A DNA stretch of 64,000 nucleotides from Acidimicrobiales bacterium (GTDB lineage: Bacteria; Actinomycetota; Acidimicrobiia; Acidimicrobiales; Poriferisodalaceae). Location of the stretch: contig VYDH01000003.1 of the NCBI GenBank assembly GCA_009843525.1, positions 1-64,000 of the forward strand. The letters run 5' to 3'. Made by a program: the position numbers and the translations under genes. Numbering within the stretch: the first letter of the stretch is position 1; each line of letters opens with the position of its first letter. Shown one piece after another: positions 18,289 to 27,467 of this stretch. The notes below the pieces were generated by a model, which worked only from the letters and a program-made list of their open reading frames with translations, was not told where the DNA came from and made no database searches.

Positions 18289-18452
18289 CGCACGCGGCAA
18301 ACGTGTTCTCGGGCTACGTGCTGGCAGCCGTCGCGACGGCCGCCTATGTCGTGTGGGTGATTCGCCGTGGACGCACGCTCGGTCGGCACTTGGGGATCGG
18401 CGCGCGAGGCCCCGTTTCCGACGTCGCCGACGAGTCCCGTCCCCGTGACTGA
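18285..18452 (+). CDS. ccmD: CcmD, small membrane subunit
   Basis: A 55-residue protein with a single span (FSGYVLAAVATAAYVVWVIR, about 8-27) and a basic then acidic C-terminal tail. This is the size and layout of CcmD, which stabilises CcmE in the CcmABCD complex. Its start overlaps the ccmC stop as ATGA and its stop overlaps the ccmE GTG, so it is held by position as well as by form. It is short enough to be missed by a 60-residue cutoff. Confidence 0.85.
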   Translation: MTHAANVFSGYVLAAVATAAYVVWVIRRGRTLGRHLGIGARGPVSDVADESRPRD

Positions 18453-19008
18453 CCTCAGCCCCCGGCACCCGCTGGAGGCGTCAGGTGACCGCGCGGCGGT
18501 GCGCCGGCAGATGGGTCGTCGCCGCAAGGCCGTGATCGGCGCCTTCGTGCTGTTGCTGCTCATCGCTGGCGGGGCGGCGACAATCGCCGGCCTGCGCAAC
18601 GCCACGCTGTTCTTCCGCAATGCCGACGAGGCGATCGCAGAGCGGGTCGAGCTGGGCGACCGGCGCTTTCGCCTGCAGGGACGGGTGGTACCCGCGTCGG
18701 TGGCCGTTGACGGCGGTGTGACCACGTTCGAAGTGATTCACAACTGCGCCTCGGTCGCGGTGCGCCACTCGGTCGATCCTCCGGACCTGTTCGAGTCGCC
18801 GTGGATACCGGTGGTGCTGGAAGGGCGCTGGGTGCCCGGAGAGGTCGTGACGGTCGCTGGGCGCGATACGCACTTCTTCTCAAGCGACAACATGCTCGTG
18901 AAGCACACCAACGAGTACGCAGCAGCCAACGCGGATCGCATCGGTGATCCCGACGAGCCGCCCGAGGGCTTCCTCGACGACTGCCCATTCGAGGTGCCCC
19001 GGCTGTGA
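18445..19008 (+). CDS. ccmE: CcmE, heme chaperone
   Basis: Periplasmic heme chaperone, about 187 residues from GTG 18445: one N-terminal anchor (about 27-47) then an OB-fold domain. The heme-binding site is MLVKHTNEY: His154 at the position of the covalent-heme His and Tyr158 four residues on, so this is the His type, not the Cys variant of some archaea and Gram-positives. The GTG start overlaps the ccmD stop (GTGACTGA); ATG 18511 just before the anchor is the alternative. The C-terminal tail is acidic, ending in DDCPFEVPRL. It overlaps ccmF by 4 bases. Confidence 0.92.
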   Translation: MTDLSPRHPLEASGDRAAVRRQMGRRRKAVIGAFVLLLLIAGGAATIAGLRNATLFFRNADEAIAERVELGDRRFRLQGRVVPASVAVDGGVTTFEVIHNCASVAVRHSVDPPDLFESPWIPVVLEGRWVPGEVVTVAGRDTHFFSSDNMLVKHTNEYAAANADRIGDPDEPPEGFLDDCPFEVPRL

Positions 19009-20945
19009 TCGCCGTGCTGGGCACGCTCGGCGTGGCCGTCGGCCTCGTCAGCGCGCTCGGCGGTGCCGCAACGCTGGTTGCAGCCAGAGCGCTCGGTGAG
19101 CCCGAGCGGTGCCGCCAGGCGCTGGCATGGATCGCGGCCATGGCCGGCGGCTGCGTGCTGGCTGTGGGAGCGATGGAGTTCGCCCTGCTCAGCGATGACT
19201 TCTCGCTCGCGTACGTGGCGCGCAACTCCACCGTCGCCACGCCGCTCATCTACAAGGTCGCCACGCTCTGGGGCGCGCTCGAAGGATCCATCCTGCTGTG
19301 GGCGCTGGTGCTGTGCGGCTATGTGGGCGCCGCGGCATGGCGCTTCCGTGCCCGGACATCAGAACCAACGGTTGCCTGGGCGCTTGCGGTGATGCTGGGT
19401 GTGTGCATCTTCTTCTTCGCACTCCTTGCCGGTCCGGCGAACCCGTTCGGCACGCTCGCCGATCCGCCAGCGGACGGCGGCGGCTTGAATCCGCTGCTGC
19501 GCAACCACCCGCTGATGGCGATTCACCCCGTCATGCTGTACCTGGGGTACGTCGGGTTCACCGTGCCGTTCGGGTTCGCGGTCGCTGCGCTCATCACCGG
19601 CCAGTTCGACAGCCGCTGGCTGGCCGATACCCGCCGCTGGACGCTGATGGCCTGGGGAAGCCTGGGCGCAGGGATCATGCTGGGCGCCTGGTGGTCCTAC
19701 GAGGTCTTGGGCTGGGGCGGCTACTGGGCATGGGATCCCGTCGAGAACGCCTCGCTGCTGCCGTGGCTGACCGCCACCGCATTCGTGCATTCGCTCATCA
19801 CCCAGCAACGACGCCAGATGCTGCGGGTGTGGAATCTCTCGCTGCTCATCGTGACGTTCGCGTTGACGATCTTCGGCACGTTCCTCACGCGCTCGGGCGT
19901 GCTCGAGTCGGTGCACGAGTTCAGCGAGTCATCGCTGGGACCGATCTTGCTGGCGTTCTTCGCGGTGATCGTGGTGAGCGGCGTGGTGCTGGTGGCCTGG
20001 CGCGGCGAGGCGCTGCGAAAGCCGGCCAGCCTGGGTTCGATCTGGTCCCGGGAAGGGTCGTTCCTCGGCAACAACCTGCTCTTCGCCGTCGCAGCATTCG
20101 TGGTGATGCTCGGCACGGTGTTCCCACTCTTGGCCGAGGCGGTCGCGTCCGAGCGTCTGGCGGTGGGGCGGCCCTATTTCGACCGGATGCTCGCACCGGT
20201 CGGCATTGCGTTGCTCGGCCTCATGGCGCTGTCGCCGGCGCTCAATTGGCGCGACACCCCGGCTGAGCTTCGCTCGAAGCGGCTCGTGTGGCCTGCCGCG
20301 GCAGGGGCGCTGACCATGGTGCTGTCGGTGTGGGCCGGAGCACATGGACTGTGGCAGGTGCTGGCGCTGGGCTTGGGCGGTTTCGTCATCGGCAGCGCTG
20401 CGCGGCTGCTGTGGCTGGGCGTGCGGCGCAATGGCTGGCGCGGACTGCTGGGACGCACCGGCGGCGGCATGATCGCCCATATCGGGGTCGCCGTGATCGC
20501 CTTCGGGTTCATCGCGTCGAGCGCATACGGATCCGAAGGCGAGTTCACGCTGTCGCCGGGGGAGTCCGGCGTGGTCGCGGGCCACCAGGTCACCTACTTG
20601 GGGCTCACCGATGAGATAGAGAACGGCAACCGGGTCGTGCGGGTGCGAGTGGACGTCGAAGATCGGGGCATCTTCGAGCCGGCGGTGACACGTTTCGCCG
20701 AATTCGGCCAGCCGATCTCGACGCCGTCAGTGGCCACGAGCCTCATCGACGATGTGTATCTGTCGCTGGCCACCATCCCCGAAGAAGGAGACAGCGACGT
20801 AGCGCTGCGTGTGCTCATCAAACCGCTCGTGGCATGGATGTGGCTGGGCGGTGCCGTGCTCGTGCTGGGCATTGCCGCCGCCCTGGTGCCGACCCGCATC
20901 GGCGCACGCGACCGCGTCCCGCGCCGCAGTGGAGTATCCGCATGA
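19005..20945 (+). CDS. ccmF: CcmF, cytochrome c heme lyase subunit
   Basis: Large membrane heme lyase of System I, 646 residues, about 14-15 spans. The WWD heme motif WGGYWAWDPVENASLLPWL is intact, and FALTIFGTFLTRSGVLESVH follows as in the family. A soluble periplasmic domain near the C-terminus precedes the last span (MWLGGAVLVLGIAAALV). The GTG start overlaps the ccmE TGA (GTGA), and the end overlaps ccmG as ATGA. Confidence 0.95.
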   Translation: MIAVLGTLGVAVGLVSALGGAATLVAARALGEPERCRQALAWIAAMAGGCVLAVGAMEFALLSDDFSLAYVARNSTVATPLIYKVATLWGALEGSILLWALVLCGYVGAAAWRFRARTSEPTVAWALAVMLGVCIFFFALLAGPANPFGTLADPPADGGGLNPLLRNHPLMAIHPVMLYLGYVGFTVPFGFAVAALITGQFDSRWLADTRRWTLMAWGSLGAGIMLGAWWSYEVLGWGGYWAWDPVENASLLPWLTATAFVHSLITQQRRQMLRVWNLSLLIVTFALTIFGTFLTRSGVLESVHEFSESSLGPILLAFFAVIVVSGVVLVAWRGEALRKPASLGSIWSREGSFLGNNLLFAVAAFVVMLGTVFPLLAEAVASERLAVGRPYFDRMLAPVGIALLGLMALSPALNWRDTPAELRSKRLVWPAAAGALTMVLSVWAGAHGLWQVLALGLGGFVIGSAARLLWLGVRRNGWRGLLGRTGGGMIAHIGVAVIAFGFIASSAYGSEGEFTLSPGESGVVAGHQVTYLGLTDEIENGNRVVRVRVDVEDRGIFEPAVTRFAEFGQPISTPSVATSLIDDVYLSLATIPEEGDSDVALRVLIKPLVAWMWLGGAVLVLGIAAALVPTRIGARDRVPRRSGVSA

Positions 20946-21616
20946 GCAGCAACCCGGCCGCGCTCCGTGGCCGTTCGTGGGTGCGGGTTGCGGCAGTGCT
21001 CGTGGGTCTGGTGGCCGCCGGACTGATCGCGCTGCTGGCGACTCGGGACTCCGACGGCGGCGGCATCCGTGCCGCGAGTCCGCTCATCGGCGAGTTGGTC
21101 CCGCCATTGCGTGGCGAGCTCGTCTGGCCGCCCGATTCGTTCCTCGACGCCGGTGGCGCACAGGCCCTGCCGGGGGCGCGGATCGGTCCCGATGATGTAG
21201 CGCGCTTCGACATCGACGCGGTTGGCCCGCTGTCATCAAATCCGCGGTGGGTGCTCGTCAATTTCTTCGCGTCGTGGTGTGTGCCCTGTGAGCGTGAACA
21301 TCCCGCGCTCGCGACGTGGGCGGCTCGTCATTGGGGCGACGGTGTCCTCGTGGCTGTGCCATTCGGCGATCGGACGTCCGACGCGATTGCGTTCTACGAA
21401 CGTCTCGGCGGCGACTGGTCGGTCGTCGACGATCCCGATTCCCGCTGGGCGGTCGAGTTCGGCGTACTGCGGCCGCCCGAATCGTTCCTGATCACACCCG
21501 ACGGCATCGTGGCAGCTCGGTGGCAGGGACAGATCAGCGCAGACGATCCCGATGCCGTCATTGCACTGTTGCTGGGTTCCGCTGGCGACGGCACCTCGCC
21601 TCAGGCCGGTTCGTGA
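20942..21616 (+). CDS. ccmG: CcmG/DsbE-type thioredoxin-like protein
   Basis: Membrane-anchored thiol-disulfide protein that reduces apocytochrome c for heme attachment, about 224 residues. One N-terminal anchor (about 13-34) is followed by a thioredoxin fold with FFASWCVPCEREHP; the active site is C113-V-P-C116. The cis-Pro side reads RPPESFLITPDG. It has the ATGA overlap with ccmF and is followed after 7 bases by ccmH. Confidence 0.92.
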   Translation: MSSNPAALRGRSWVRVAAVLVGLVAAGLIALLATRDSDGGGIRAASPLIGELVPPLRGELVWPPDSFLDAGGAQALPGARIGPDDVARFDIDAVGPLSSNPRWVLVNFFASWCVPCEREHPALATWAARHWGDGVLVAVPFGDRTSDAIAFYERLGGDWSVVDDPDSRWAVEFGVLRPPESFLITPDGIVAARWQGQISADDPDAVIALLLGSAGDGTSPQAGS

Positions 21617-21623
21617 GCCGGCC

Positions 21624-22835
21624 ATGAGCGACCTGGGGGCCACTTCGCCGGCTCAGTCGGCCGCGCCGACTCGAGGCGGTTCACCACGACGGCGAATCGG
21701 CTGGCTTGCCGTGGCCGCTGTGGCCATCATCGCCGCGGTCCTGGCCGCGACATCGTCCCGGCCGCCGGCGACAGAGGCCGAGCGTGCGTATGAGCTGAAG
21801 GAAGCGACGCTCTGCCCGGTCTGCGACGGCCAGAGCGTCCTCGAGTCGAATGCACCGGCGGCGGCAGCCATGCGCCGGCAGATCGATAGGTGGGTGGATG
21901 CCGGCCGCAGCGATGCCGAGATCAGGGCCGACCTTGCTGCCGCCTACGGCGACGACGTGAATGCGCTGCCGCCGGGGGAGGGGGTGGGCACGCTGGTGTG
22001 GGCGTTGCCAGTGGCCGCCTTCGCCGCGGCCGCAGCAGGGCTGTGGGCTGCGACCCGTCGCTGGAAGGCTCGGGCCGGCGCAGCCGATGAGGCCACGGAT
22101 GACGCCGGCGCAGACGCAGACGCCGGCTTGGATCCGGCGGACATCCGAGTGCGCCGAGGCGGCTGGCGCAGCGCCACTGTCGTCACGGTCAGCGGACTGG
22201 TGCTCGTGGGCGCGGTGGCCGGGGTACTGGTGGCCCGCTCGGCAGGGCTACGCCTGTCGGGCGAGACCCTGACGGGCGACATCGACCGCTCGGCCCGCTC
22301 GTTGCTCGTCGATGCACAGCGCCAGTTCGCTGCGAACCAGCTCGATGAGTCCCGCGCCACGCTGGGGGAGATCTTCCGGCTCGACCCTGATCTGCGCGGC
22401 GCGCTCGTACTGTCAGCCCGCCTGCACCTGCGTCACTGCGAATCGGCGTCATCGCAGGACCCGTCCGGCTCAGGCGAGGCAACCGATGCTCCCGCGGCCG
22501 GCTGCGATCTGCAGTCGGCCCTCGTGGATCTGGACCGCGTCCTGGCTGACGACCCCAGCGACACCGAGGCACTGGCGTTGCGCGGCTGGCTGCTGGTGCG
22601 CATCCCCGACCGCGAGCTCATCGTCGCCGGCATAGCGTCGCTCGACGCCGCCGTCGCGCTCGACCCCAGCGAGTTCGATCCGTGGGTCTTCCGCGGCTAC
22701 ACCGCCCGCTTCATCGAGCGCGACCTCGAAGCGGCCGTCGGCTACTACGGCGCAGCGCTGCAACGCAACCCGCCTCCCGCAATGGCCGCCGCCCTCGAAA
22801 CCGCAATCACCGAGATGCAAGCCGAACTCGAATAG
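21624..22835 (+). CDS. ccmH: CcmH-CcmI fusion, cytochrome c maturation
   Basis: About 403 residues from ATG 21624. An anchor (about 27-43) is followed by the CcmH domain with LCPVCDGQS (C64, C67), the thiol pair that handles apocytochrome cysteines, then a second span (about 118-140), an acidic linker, a third span (about 190-208) and a soluble C-terminal half with TPR-like repeats (DLDRVLADDPSDTEALALRG and LDAAVALDPSEFDPWVFRGY). The TPR half matches the role of CcmI, which presents apocytochrome c. Such CcmH-CcmI fusions are known. It is the last gene of the ccm run. Confidence 0.9.
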   Translation: MSDLGATSPAQSAAPTRGGSPRRRIGWLAVAAVAIIAAVLAATSSRPPATEAERAYELKEATLCPVCDGQSVLESNAPAAAAMRRQIDRWVDAGRSDAEIRADLAAAYGDDVNALPPGEGVGTLVWALPVAAFAAAAAGLWAATRRWKARAGAADEATDDAGADADAGLDPADIRVRRGGWRSATVVTVSGLVLVGAVAGVLVARSAGLRLSGETLTGDIDRSARSLLVDAQRQFAANQLDESRATLGEIFRLDPDLRGALVLSARLHLRHCESASSQDPSGSGEATDAPAAGCDLQSALVDLDRVLADDPSDTEALALRGWLLVRIPDRELIVAGIASLDAAVALDPSEFDPWVFRGYTARFIERDLEAAVGYYGAALQRNPPPAMAAALETAITEMQAELE

Positions 22836-22994
22836 CCGACCGCAGAACGTCCACGGGGCGCCAGGCGGAGCCAGTTCGATGCGCTGCGGGCGGCGATGGT
22901 TGCGGCAGTAGCGTGCTTGGCGAACGGCAGGTGCGGCTGCAACGCCGGTGCAGGCACCACGCGGCAAGCGATCGCAACCGGTCAGGGGCACCCA
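22836..22994 (+). other. Gap between ccm operon and mrp
   Basis: 159 bases. No stem-loop terminator is evident. The open frame runs in-frame back into it, but no family similarity is seen before 22995. TAGCGT at 22909-22914 could be a -10 for mrp. Confidence 0.3.
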
Positions 22995-24179
22995 GTGAAG
23001 GGTAAGCGTCGAGGGTCAGCCGCCAACGGCGGACCAGCCAGCGTCACTGATCAGCAGCTGGCCGCTGCCGTGGCTGACGTGATCGATCCAGAGTTGCGCC
23101 GGCCCATCGGCCAGATGGGCATGCTGCGAGCCGCTGCAGTCGCCGGGCGCGCTGCACAGGTGCTTGTGGCCTTGCCGTCGAACGACTGGCCGGCTGCGGG
23201 CCACGTTTCGCACGCCGTGAGCGAGGCGGGGCGCGCCCTCGACGGCATCGACGATGTCGTCGTGGAATTCACGGTGATGGACGAGGCCGAGCAGTCGACG
23301 TTGCGGGCCCAGCTCATCGGCGACCCGGCGGCCACCGCGGGCACCCAGGCCGGCCATGGCCACGCTGAGGGCCGTGAAGTGCCATTCGCCCAAGCCGGCA
23401 ACAAGACGCGCGTGCTGCTGGTGGCCAGCGGCAAGGGCGGCGTCGGCAAATCCAGCGTGACCGTCAACCTTGCGATAGCGCTGGCCCAGCGCGGCACGCG
23501 CACCGCCGTCATCGACGCCGATGTATGGGGCTTCTCCATTCCCCGGATGCTCGGCGTTGCTCGCCCTCCCACCGTGATCGACCAGATGGTCGTGCCCACC
23601 GAAGCGCACGGTGTGCGCTGCATGTCGATGGGCTTCTTCGCCCGCGAAGACCAGCCGGTGATCTGGCGCGGCCCGATGCTGCACAAGGCGCTCGAGCAAT
23701 TCCTCACCGATGTCTTCTGGGACGAACCAGACCATCTGCTCATCGATCTGCCGCCCGGCACCGGCGACATTTCGCTCTCGCTGGCACAGTTCCTGCCCCG
23801 CTCGGAGATGCTGGTGGTGACCACGCCGCAGCCAGCAGCGCAGAAGGTTGCCCAGCGCGCTGCCCAGATGGCAGGGCGTGTCAACCTGCAGGTGCGGGCC
23901 GTGATCGAGAACATGAGCTGGTTCACGGGCGACGACGGCAAGCGCTACGAACTCTTCGGCTCCGGAGGCGGCCAAGCACTCGCTGACGAGTTGGAGGTGC
24001 CGTTGCTGGGCCAGGTGCCCCTGGTGCCGCAGTTGCGCGCGGGCGGCGATGAGGGCATGCCGATCGCCGCGGCAGACCCCGACAGCGAGACGGCCGGCGT
24101 GTTTCAAGACATGGCGCGCCTGCTCTGCGAGGAGCATCTGCCGACCCGTCGCTACAACGAGGGGCTGAAGCTGCTGTGA
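22995..24179 (+). CDS. mrp: Mrp/ApbC family Fe-S carrier P-loop ATPase
   Basis: Iron-sulfur cluster carrier/assembly ATPase of the Mrp/NBP35 group, about 394 residues. An N-terminal MIP18-like (DUF59) domain (VADVIDPELRRPIGQMGM) is followed by the deviant Walker A SGKGGVGKSSVTVNLA and downstream IDLPPGTGDISLSLAQF. The GTG at 22995 has AGGGG 6 bases upstream and begins with a basic segment. No clear CxxC is visible in the C-terminal part I read, so cluster binding is not proven. It overlaps selO by 4 bases. Confidence 0.92.
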   Translation: MKGKRRGSAANGGPASVTDQQLAAAVADVIDPELRRPIGQMGMLRAAAVAGRAAQVLVALPSNDWPAAGHVSHAVSEAGRALDGIDDVVVEFTVMDEAEQSTLRAQLIGDPAATAGTQAGHGHAEGREVPFAQAGNKTRVLLVASGKGGVGKSSVTVNLAIALAQRGTRTAVIDADVWGFSIPRMLGVARPPTVIDQMVVPTEAHGVRCMSMGFFAREDQPVIWRGPMLHKALEQFLTDVFWDEPDHLLIDLPPGTGDISLSLAQFLPRSEMLVVTTPQPAAQKVAQRAAQMAGRVNLQVRAVIENMSWFTGDDGKRYELFGSGGGQALADELEVPLLGQVPLVPQLRAGGDEGMPIAAADPDSETAGVFQDMARLLCEEHLPTRRYNEGLKLL

Positions 24180-25810
24180 GCATCACGACAGCGCCGACGC
24201 CGATCGGCTCGCTCGACGAGCTCAGCTTCGACAACCGCTTCACTGCCGCGCTCCCCGCCGACCCCGACTTCGGCAACACCCGCCGGCAGGTGGTGGGCGC
24301 GTGCTACTCGAGGGTCGAGCCGACACCGGTGCCCGCGCCGCACCTGCTGGCGCACAGCGCGGAGATGTTCGACCTGCTCGGCTTCGACGCCGAACTGGCG
24401 AGCGATCCGGAGTTCGCTGCGGTGTTCGGCGGCAGCACGCTGCTCGACGGCATGGATCCCCACGCCCACTGCTACGGCGGCCACCAGTTCGGCAACTGGG
24501 CCGGTCAGCTCGGCGACGGCCGTGCGATCGCGCTCGGCGAAGTGGTGGACCGCAACGGCCAGCACCAGACCCTGCAGCTCAAGGGCGCCGGCCCCACGCC
24601 GTATTCCCGCACGGCCGACGGCTTGGCAGTGCTGCGCAGCTCGGTGCGCGAGTTCCTGTGCAGCGAGGCCATGGCGCATCTCGGCGTGCCGACGACCCGA
24701 GCGCTCAGCCTGGTGGCGACGGGCGGCATGGTGATGCGCGACATGCTCTACGACGGCCATCCCGAGCTAGAGCCCGGGGCCGTGGTCTGCCGGGTGGCGC
24801 CGTCGTTCGTGCGGTTCGGGAACTTCGAGATCTTCGCTTCCCGCGGCGACATCGACACATTGCGCACGCTCACCGACTTCGTCATCGGCACCGACTTTGC
24901 CGACCTGGCTGCCGACACCGAGTCCGGCAGCTCGTCGCCGGAGCGGTATGCGCAGTTCTTCGACGAGGTAGTGCGGCGCACGGCGGACATGGTGTGCGAG
25001 TGGCTGCGAGTCGGCTTCGTCCACGGGGTGATGAACACCGACAACATGTCGATCCTGGGCCTCACGATCGACTACGGCCCCTACGGCTGGCTCGACAACT
25101 ACGACCCCGACTGGACCCCGAACACCACCGATGCTGCCCACCGCCGCTACCGCTTCGGCACGCAGCCGGCTGTCGCGCAGTGGAATCTCATGCAGCTCGC
25201 CAATGCGCTGTACCCGCTGGTGGGCGAGGCCGAGCCGCTGCAGGCAGCCCTCGACGGCTACGTGCCTTACTTCGAGGAGCAATGGTCGGTGATGATGGCC
25301 GCCAAGCTCGGACTGCCGGCGCTGGAAACCGAAGCCGACCGTGAGCTGGCGAACGGCGTGCTGGAAGTGCTCCGGCTGGTTGAGACAGACATGACGGTCT
25401 TCTGGCGCCGGCTTGCCATGGTGGACACCGCCGAAGGCATCGATCCTGCCGAGCGCATTGCTCCGCTGGCGGACGCGTACTACCAGCCCTCGGAGGTCGC
25501 CGACGAGCACCGCTCAGCCACGAGCGAGTTCGTCGAGCGCTATGCGGCGCGGCTGCGAGCACTCGGCATCGCGGACGCCGCGCGGGCCGCGGCGATGAAC
25601 CGGACGAATCCCAAGTTCGTGCTGCGGAACTACCTGGCCCAACTGGCCATCGACGCCGCCGCCGGCGGCCGCCCCGAGGCCATCGGCGAGCTGCTCGACG
25701 TGATGCGGCGCCCCTACGACGAGCAATCCGACCGCGAGTCCTACGCAGTTCTCCGGCCCGACTGGGCCCGCACCCGAGTCGGCTGCAGCCAGCTCTCCTG
25801 CAGCTCCTAG
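24176..25810 (+). CDS. selO: SelO/YdiU family protein adenylyltransferase
   Basis: Pseudokinase-fold enzyme that transfers AMP to protein Ser/Thr/Tyr, 544 residues. Family landmarks are FDNRF near the N-terminus, HCYGGHQFGNWAGQLGDGRA, LKGAGPTPYSRTADGLAVLR and HGVMNTDNMSILGLTIDYGP. The extreme C-terminus is GCSQLSCSS. The Cys two residues before the end sits where vertebrate SelO has selenocysteine, i.e. the usual bacterial Cys form. The GTG start overlaps the mrp stop, so the two are translationally coupled; both are linked to redox stress by family knowledge. Confidence 0.94.
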   Translation: MSITTAPTPIGSLDELSFDNRFTAALPADPDFGNTRRQVVGACYSRVEPTPVPAPHLLAHSAEMFDLLGFDAELASDPEFAAVFGGSTLLDGMDPHAHCYGGHQFGNWAGQLGDGRAIALGEVVDRNGQHQTLQLKGAGPTPYSRTADGLAVLRSSVREFLCSEAMAHLGVPTTRALSLVATGGMVMRDMLYDGHPELEPGAVVCRVAPSFVRFGNFEIFASRGDIDTLRTLTDFVIGTDFADLAADTESGSSSPERYAQFFDEVVRRTADMVCEWLRVGFVHGVMNTDNMSILGLTIDYGPYGWLDNYDPDWTPNTTDAAHRRYRFGTQPAVAQWNLMQLANALYPLVGEAEPLQAALDGYVPYFEEQWSVMMAAKLGLPALETEADRELANGVLEVLRLVETDMTVFWRRLAMVDTAEGIDPAERIAPLADAYYQPSEVADEHRSATSEFVERYAARLRALGIADAARAAAMNRTNPKFVLRNYLAQLAIDAAAGGRPEAIGELLDVMRRPYDEQSDRESYAVLRPDWARTRVGCSQLSCSS

Positions 25811-25849
25811 CGGGCCACTGCCAAGCAGACCCGGCACCCAGCGCAGCCG

Positions 25850-27460
25850 TCAGGCGATGGTGCGCAGGGGGATCTGCACCACGGCTTCGGAGCCCGGAGG
25901 GGGCGTCCTGCGCCGGACCTCGAAGGTGCCGCCGAGATCTGACCCGCACAGCGCTCGGACGATCGAGGTGCCAAGCCCGCCTGATCGCTGCGAGTCGTAG
26001 TCGGCCGGGATGCCCACACCGTCATCACGCACGACCATCGACAGCAGATCCGGCGACGGCCGGGAGATCTCCACCTCGACGTGGCCGATGGGGCTCTCGT
26101 CGAGCGCCGGCGCCGCCTCCAGCGCCTGGTCCTCGATCTCCCACAACTGGGGAAAGGCGTGGTCGACGGCGTTCTGGAGCAGCTCATTGAGCACCACGGC
26201 CAGCGATGTGGCCGTCTGAGATCGCAGCATCCCCGCCTCGCAGGAGACGGTGAAGTCGATGGGCCGCTCCGGGAACGTGATGCTCTGGCGCATCGTCTCG
26301 GTGAGCGTCTCGGCCACATCGCAGAAGTCGACATCGTCGGTGGTCTCGGTCGACAGCGTCTGGTGCACCAGCGCGATGGCGCGGATGCGTCGCACTGCCT
26401 CGTCGAGCGCCCGGTTCGCCTCGCGCGACTCCAAGCGACGGGCCTGGATGCGCAGCAGCGACGAGACCGTCTGCAGGTTGTTGGTGACCCGGTGGTGAAT
26501 CTCTCGGATGGTGGCGTCCTTCGAGATGAGCAGCCGGTCGCGGCGACGCAGCTCGGTCACGTCGCGCAGCATCACCAGGGCGTTGCGCACAGGGGTGTCG
26601 GTGAGCGGCAGCGCCTGCAGTTGCACCGTCACCGACTGGTGCTCGACCTCGCCCACCACAGGAATGCCGCCGCTGATGGCACGCCCCACCACGTCGGGTC
26701 CCAGGTCGAGATCTCGCACCCGGCGCCCCTGCACGTTGCCGCCGACGCCGATGCGGTGCAGTGCGCTGACGGCATTTGGCGACGCAAAGCCGATGCGCGT
26801 CGTCTCGTCGGTGAGGAACAGCCCGTCGCCCACCCGTGGGGCCTCCTCGTCGGCGACCTCGGCGCTGCGGTACGGGAACAGACCGGCCGCGACCATGCGG
26901 GCGAGGCGTCCGAATGTCGCGATATAGGTCCGTTCGAGCTCGCCGGGATCGCGGATGTCGGTGAAGCGCGGCGTTACTTCGCTGCTCATCACCGCGATCG
27001 TCACGCCGTCGAACGTCACCGGCACGGCGGTGATGCGCGCACGCCGGTCGCCTGGCACGCGCAGGCCCTCGCCGGTGACGATGACGCCGCGGGCGAAGGC
27101 CTCTGACACCAATGGCCGTTCACCGGCGGCAACGCACAGCCCGATGTGGTCGTCGCGGTACAGCGTGCGGCCGGTCGTCGGCCGGATCTGGCCGATCACG
27201 GTGAGCGGGGTCTCGGGACCGAGCCGGCGCCAGGGCCGGGGCGGGCCGTCGGGGCGGGTTGAGTCAGTATCGGCGACTTCGTCGGGTAGTTCGTCGAGTG
27301 CGGTCACCTGTCCGGGCACGAACAGCAGCAGGTCCGAGAACGACAGGTCGGCCAGCAGCGACCACCATGCGAGCAAGCGGCGCAGGTGCTCGCGCGGGCC
27401 GTCGCGGGCGGTGTCGCGCACGTTGTCTGCGGGCAGCGGCCGTTCGGCAGACGCCCGCAT
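25850..27460 (-). CDS. PdtaS-like sensor histidine kinase (HisKA_2)
   Basis: Cytosolic two-component kinase, about 536 residues. An N-terminal GAF-like sensor domain (about 60-230) is followed by a PAS-like region (about 240-310), then a HisKA_2 dimerisation helix with EIHHRVTNNLQTVSSLLR (phospho-His) and a HATPase domain (VVLNELLQNAVDHAF, then the VVRDDGVGIPADYD G1 box). This is the architecture of actinobacterial PdtaS. Its usual ANTAR-type partner PdtaR is not in the window. The start ATG at 27460 is 7 bases after the DUF3107 stop, so the pair is co-transcribed. An in-frame extension upstream overlaps DUF3107 and was rejected. Confidence 0.9.
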   Translation of the reverse strand: MRASAERPLPADNVRDTARDGPREHLRRLLAWWSLLADLSFSDLLLFVPGQVTALDELPDEVADTDSTRPDGPPRPWRRLGPETPLTVIGQIRPTTGRTLYRDDHIGLCVAAGERPLVSEAFARGVIVTGEGLRVPGDRRARITAVPVTFDGVTIAVMSSEVTPRFTDIRDPGELERTYIATFGRLARMVAAGLFPYRSAEVADEEAPRVGDGLFLTDETTRIGFASPNAVSALHRIGVGGNVQGRRVRDLDLGPDVVGRAISGGIPVVGEVEHQSVTVQLQALPLTDTPVRNALVMLRDVTELRRRDRLLISKDATIREIHHRVTNNLQTVSSLLRIQARRLESREANRALDEAVRRIRAIALVHQTLSTETTDDVDFCDVAETLTETMRQSITFPERPIDFTVSCEAGMLRSQTATSLAVVLNELLQNAVDHAFPQLWEIEDQALEAAPALDESPIGHVEVEISRPSPDLLSMVVRDDGVGIPADYDSQRSGGLGTSIVRALCGSDLGGTFEVRRRTPPPGSEAVVQIPLRTIA

Positions 27461-27467
27461 TCGAGTC

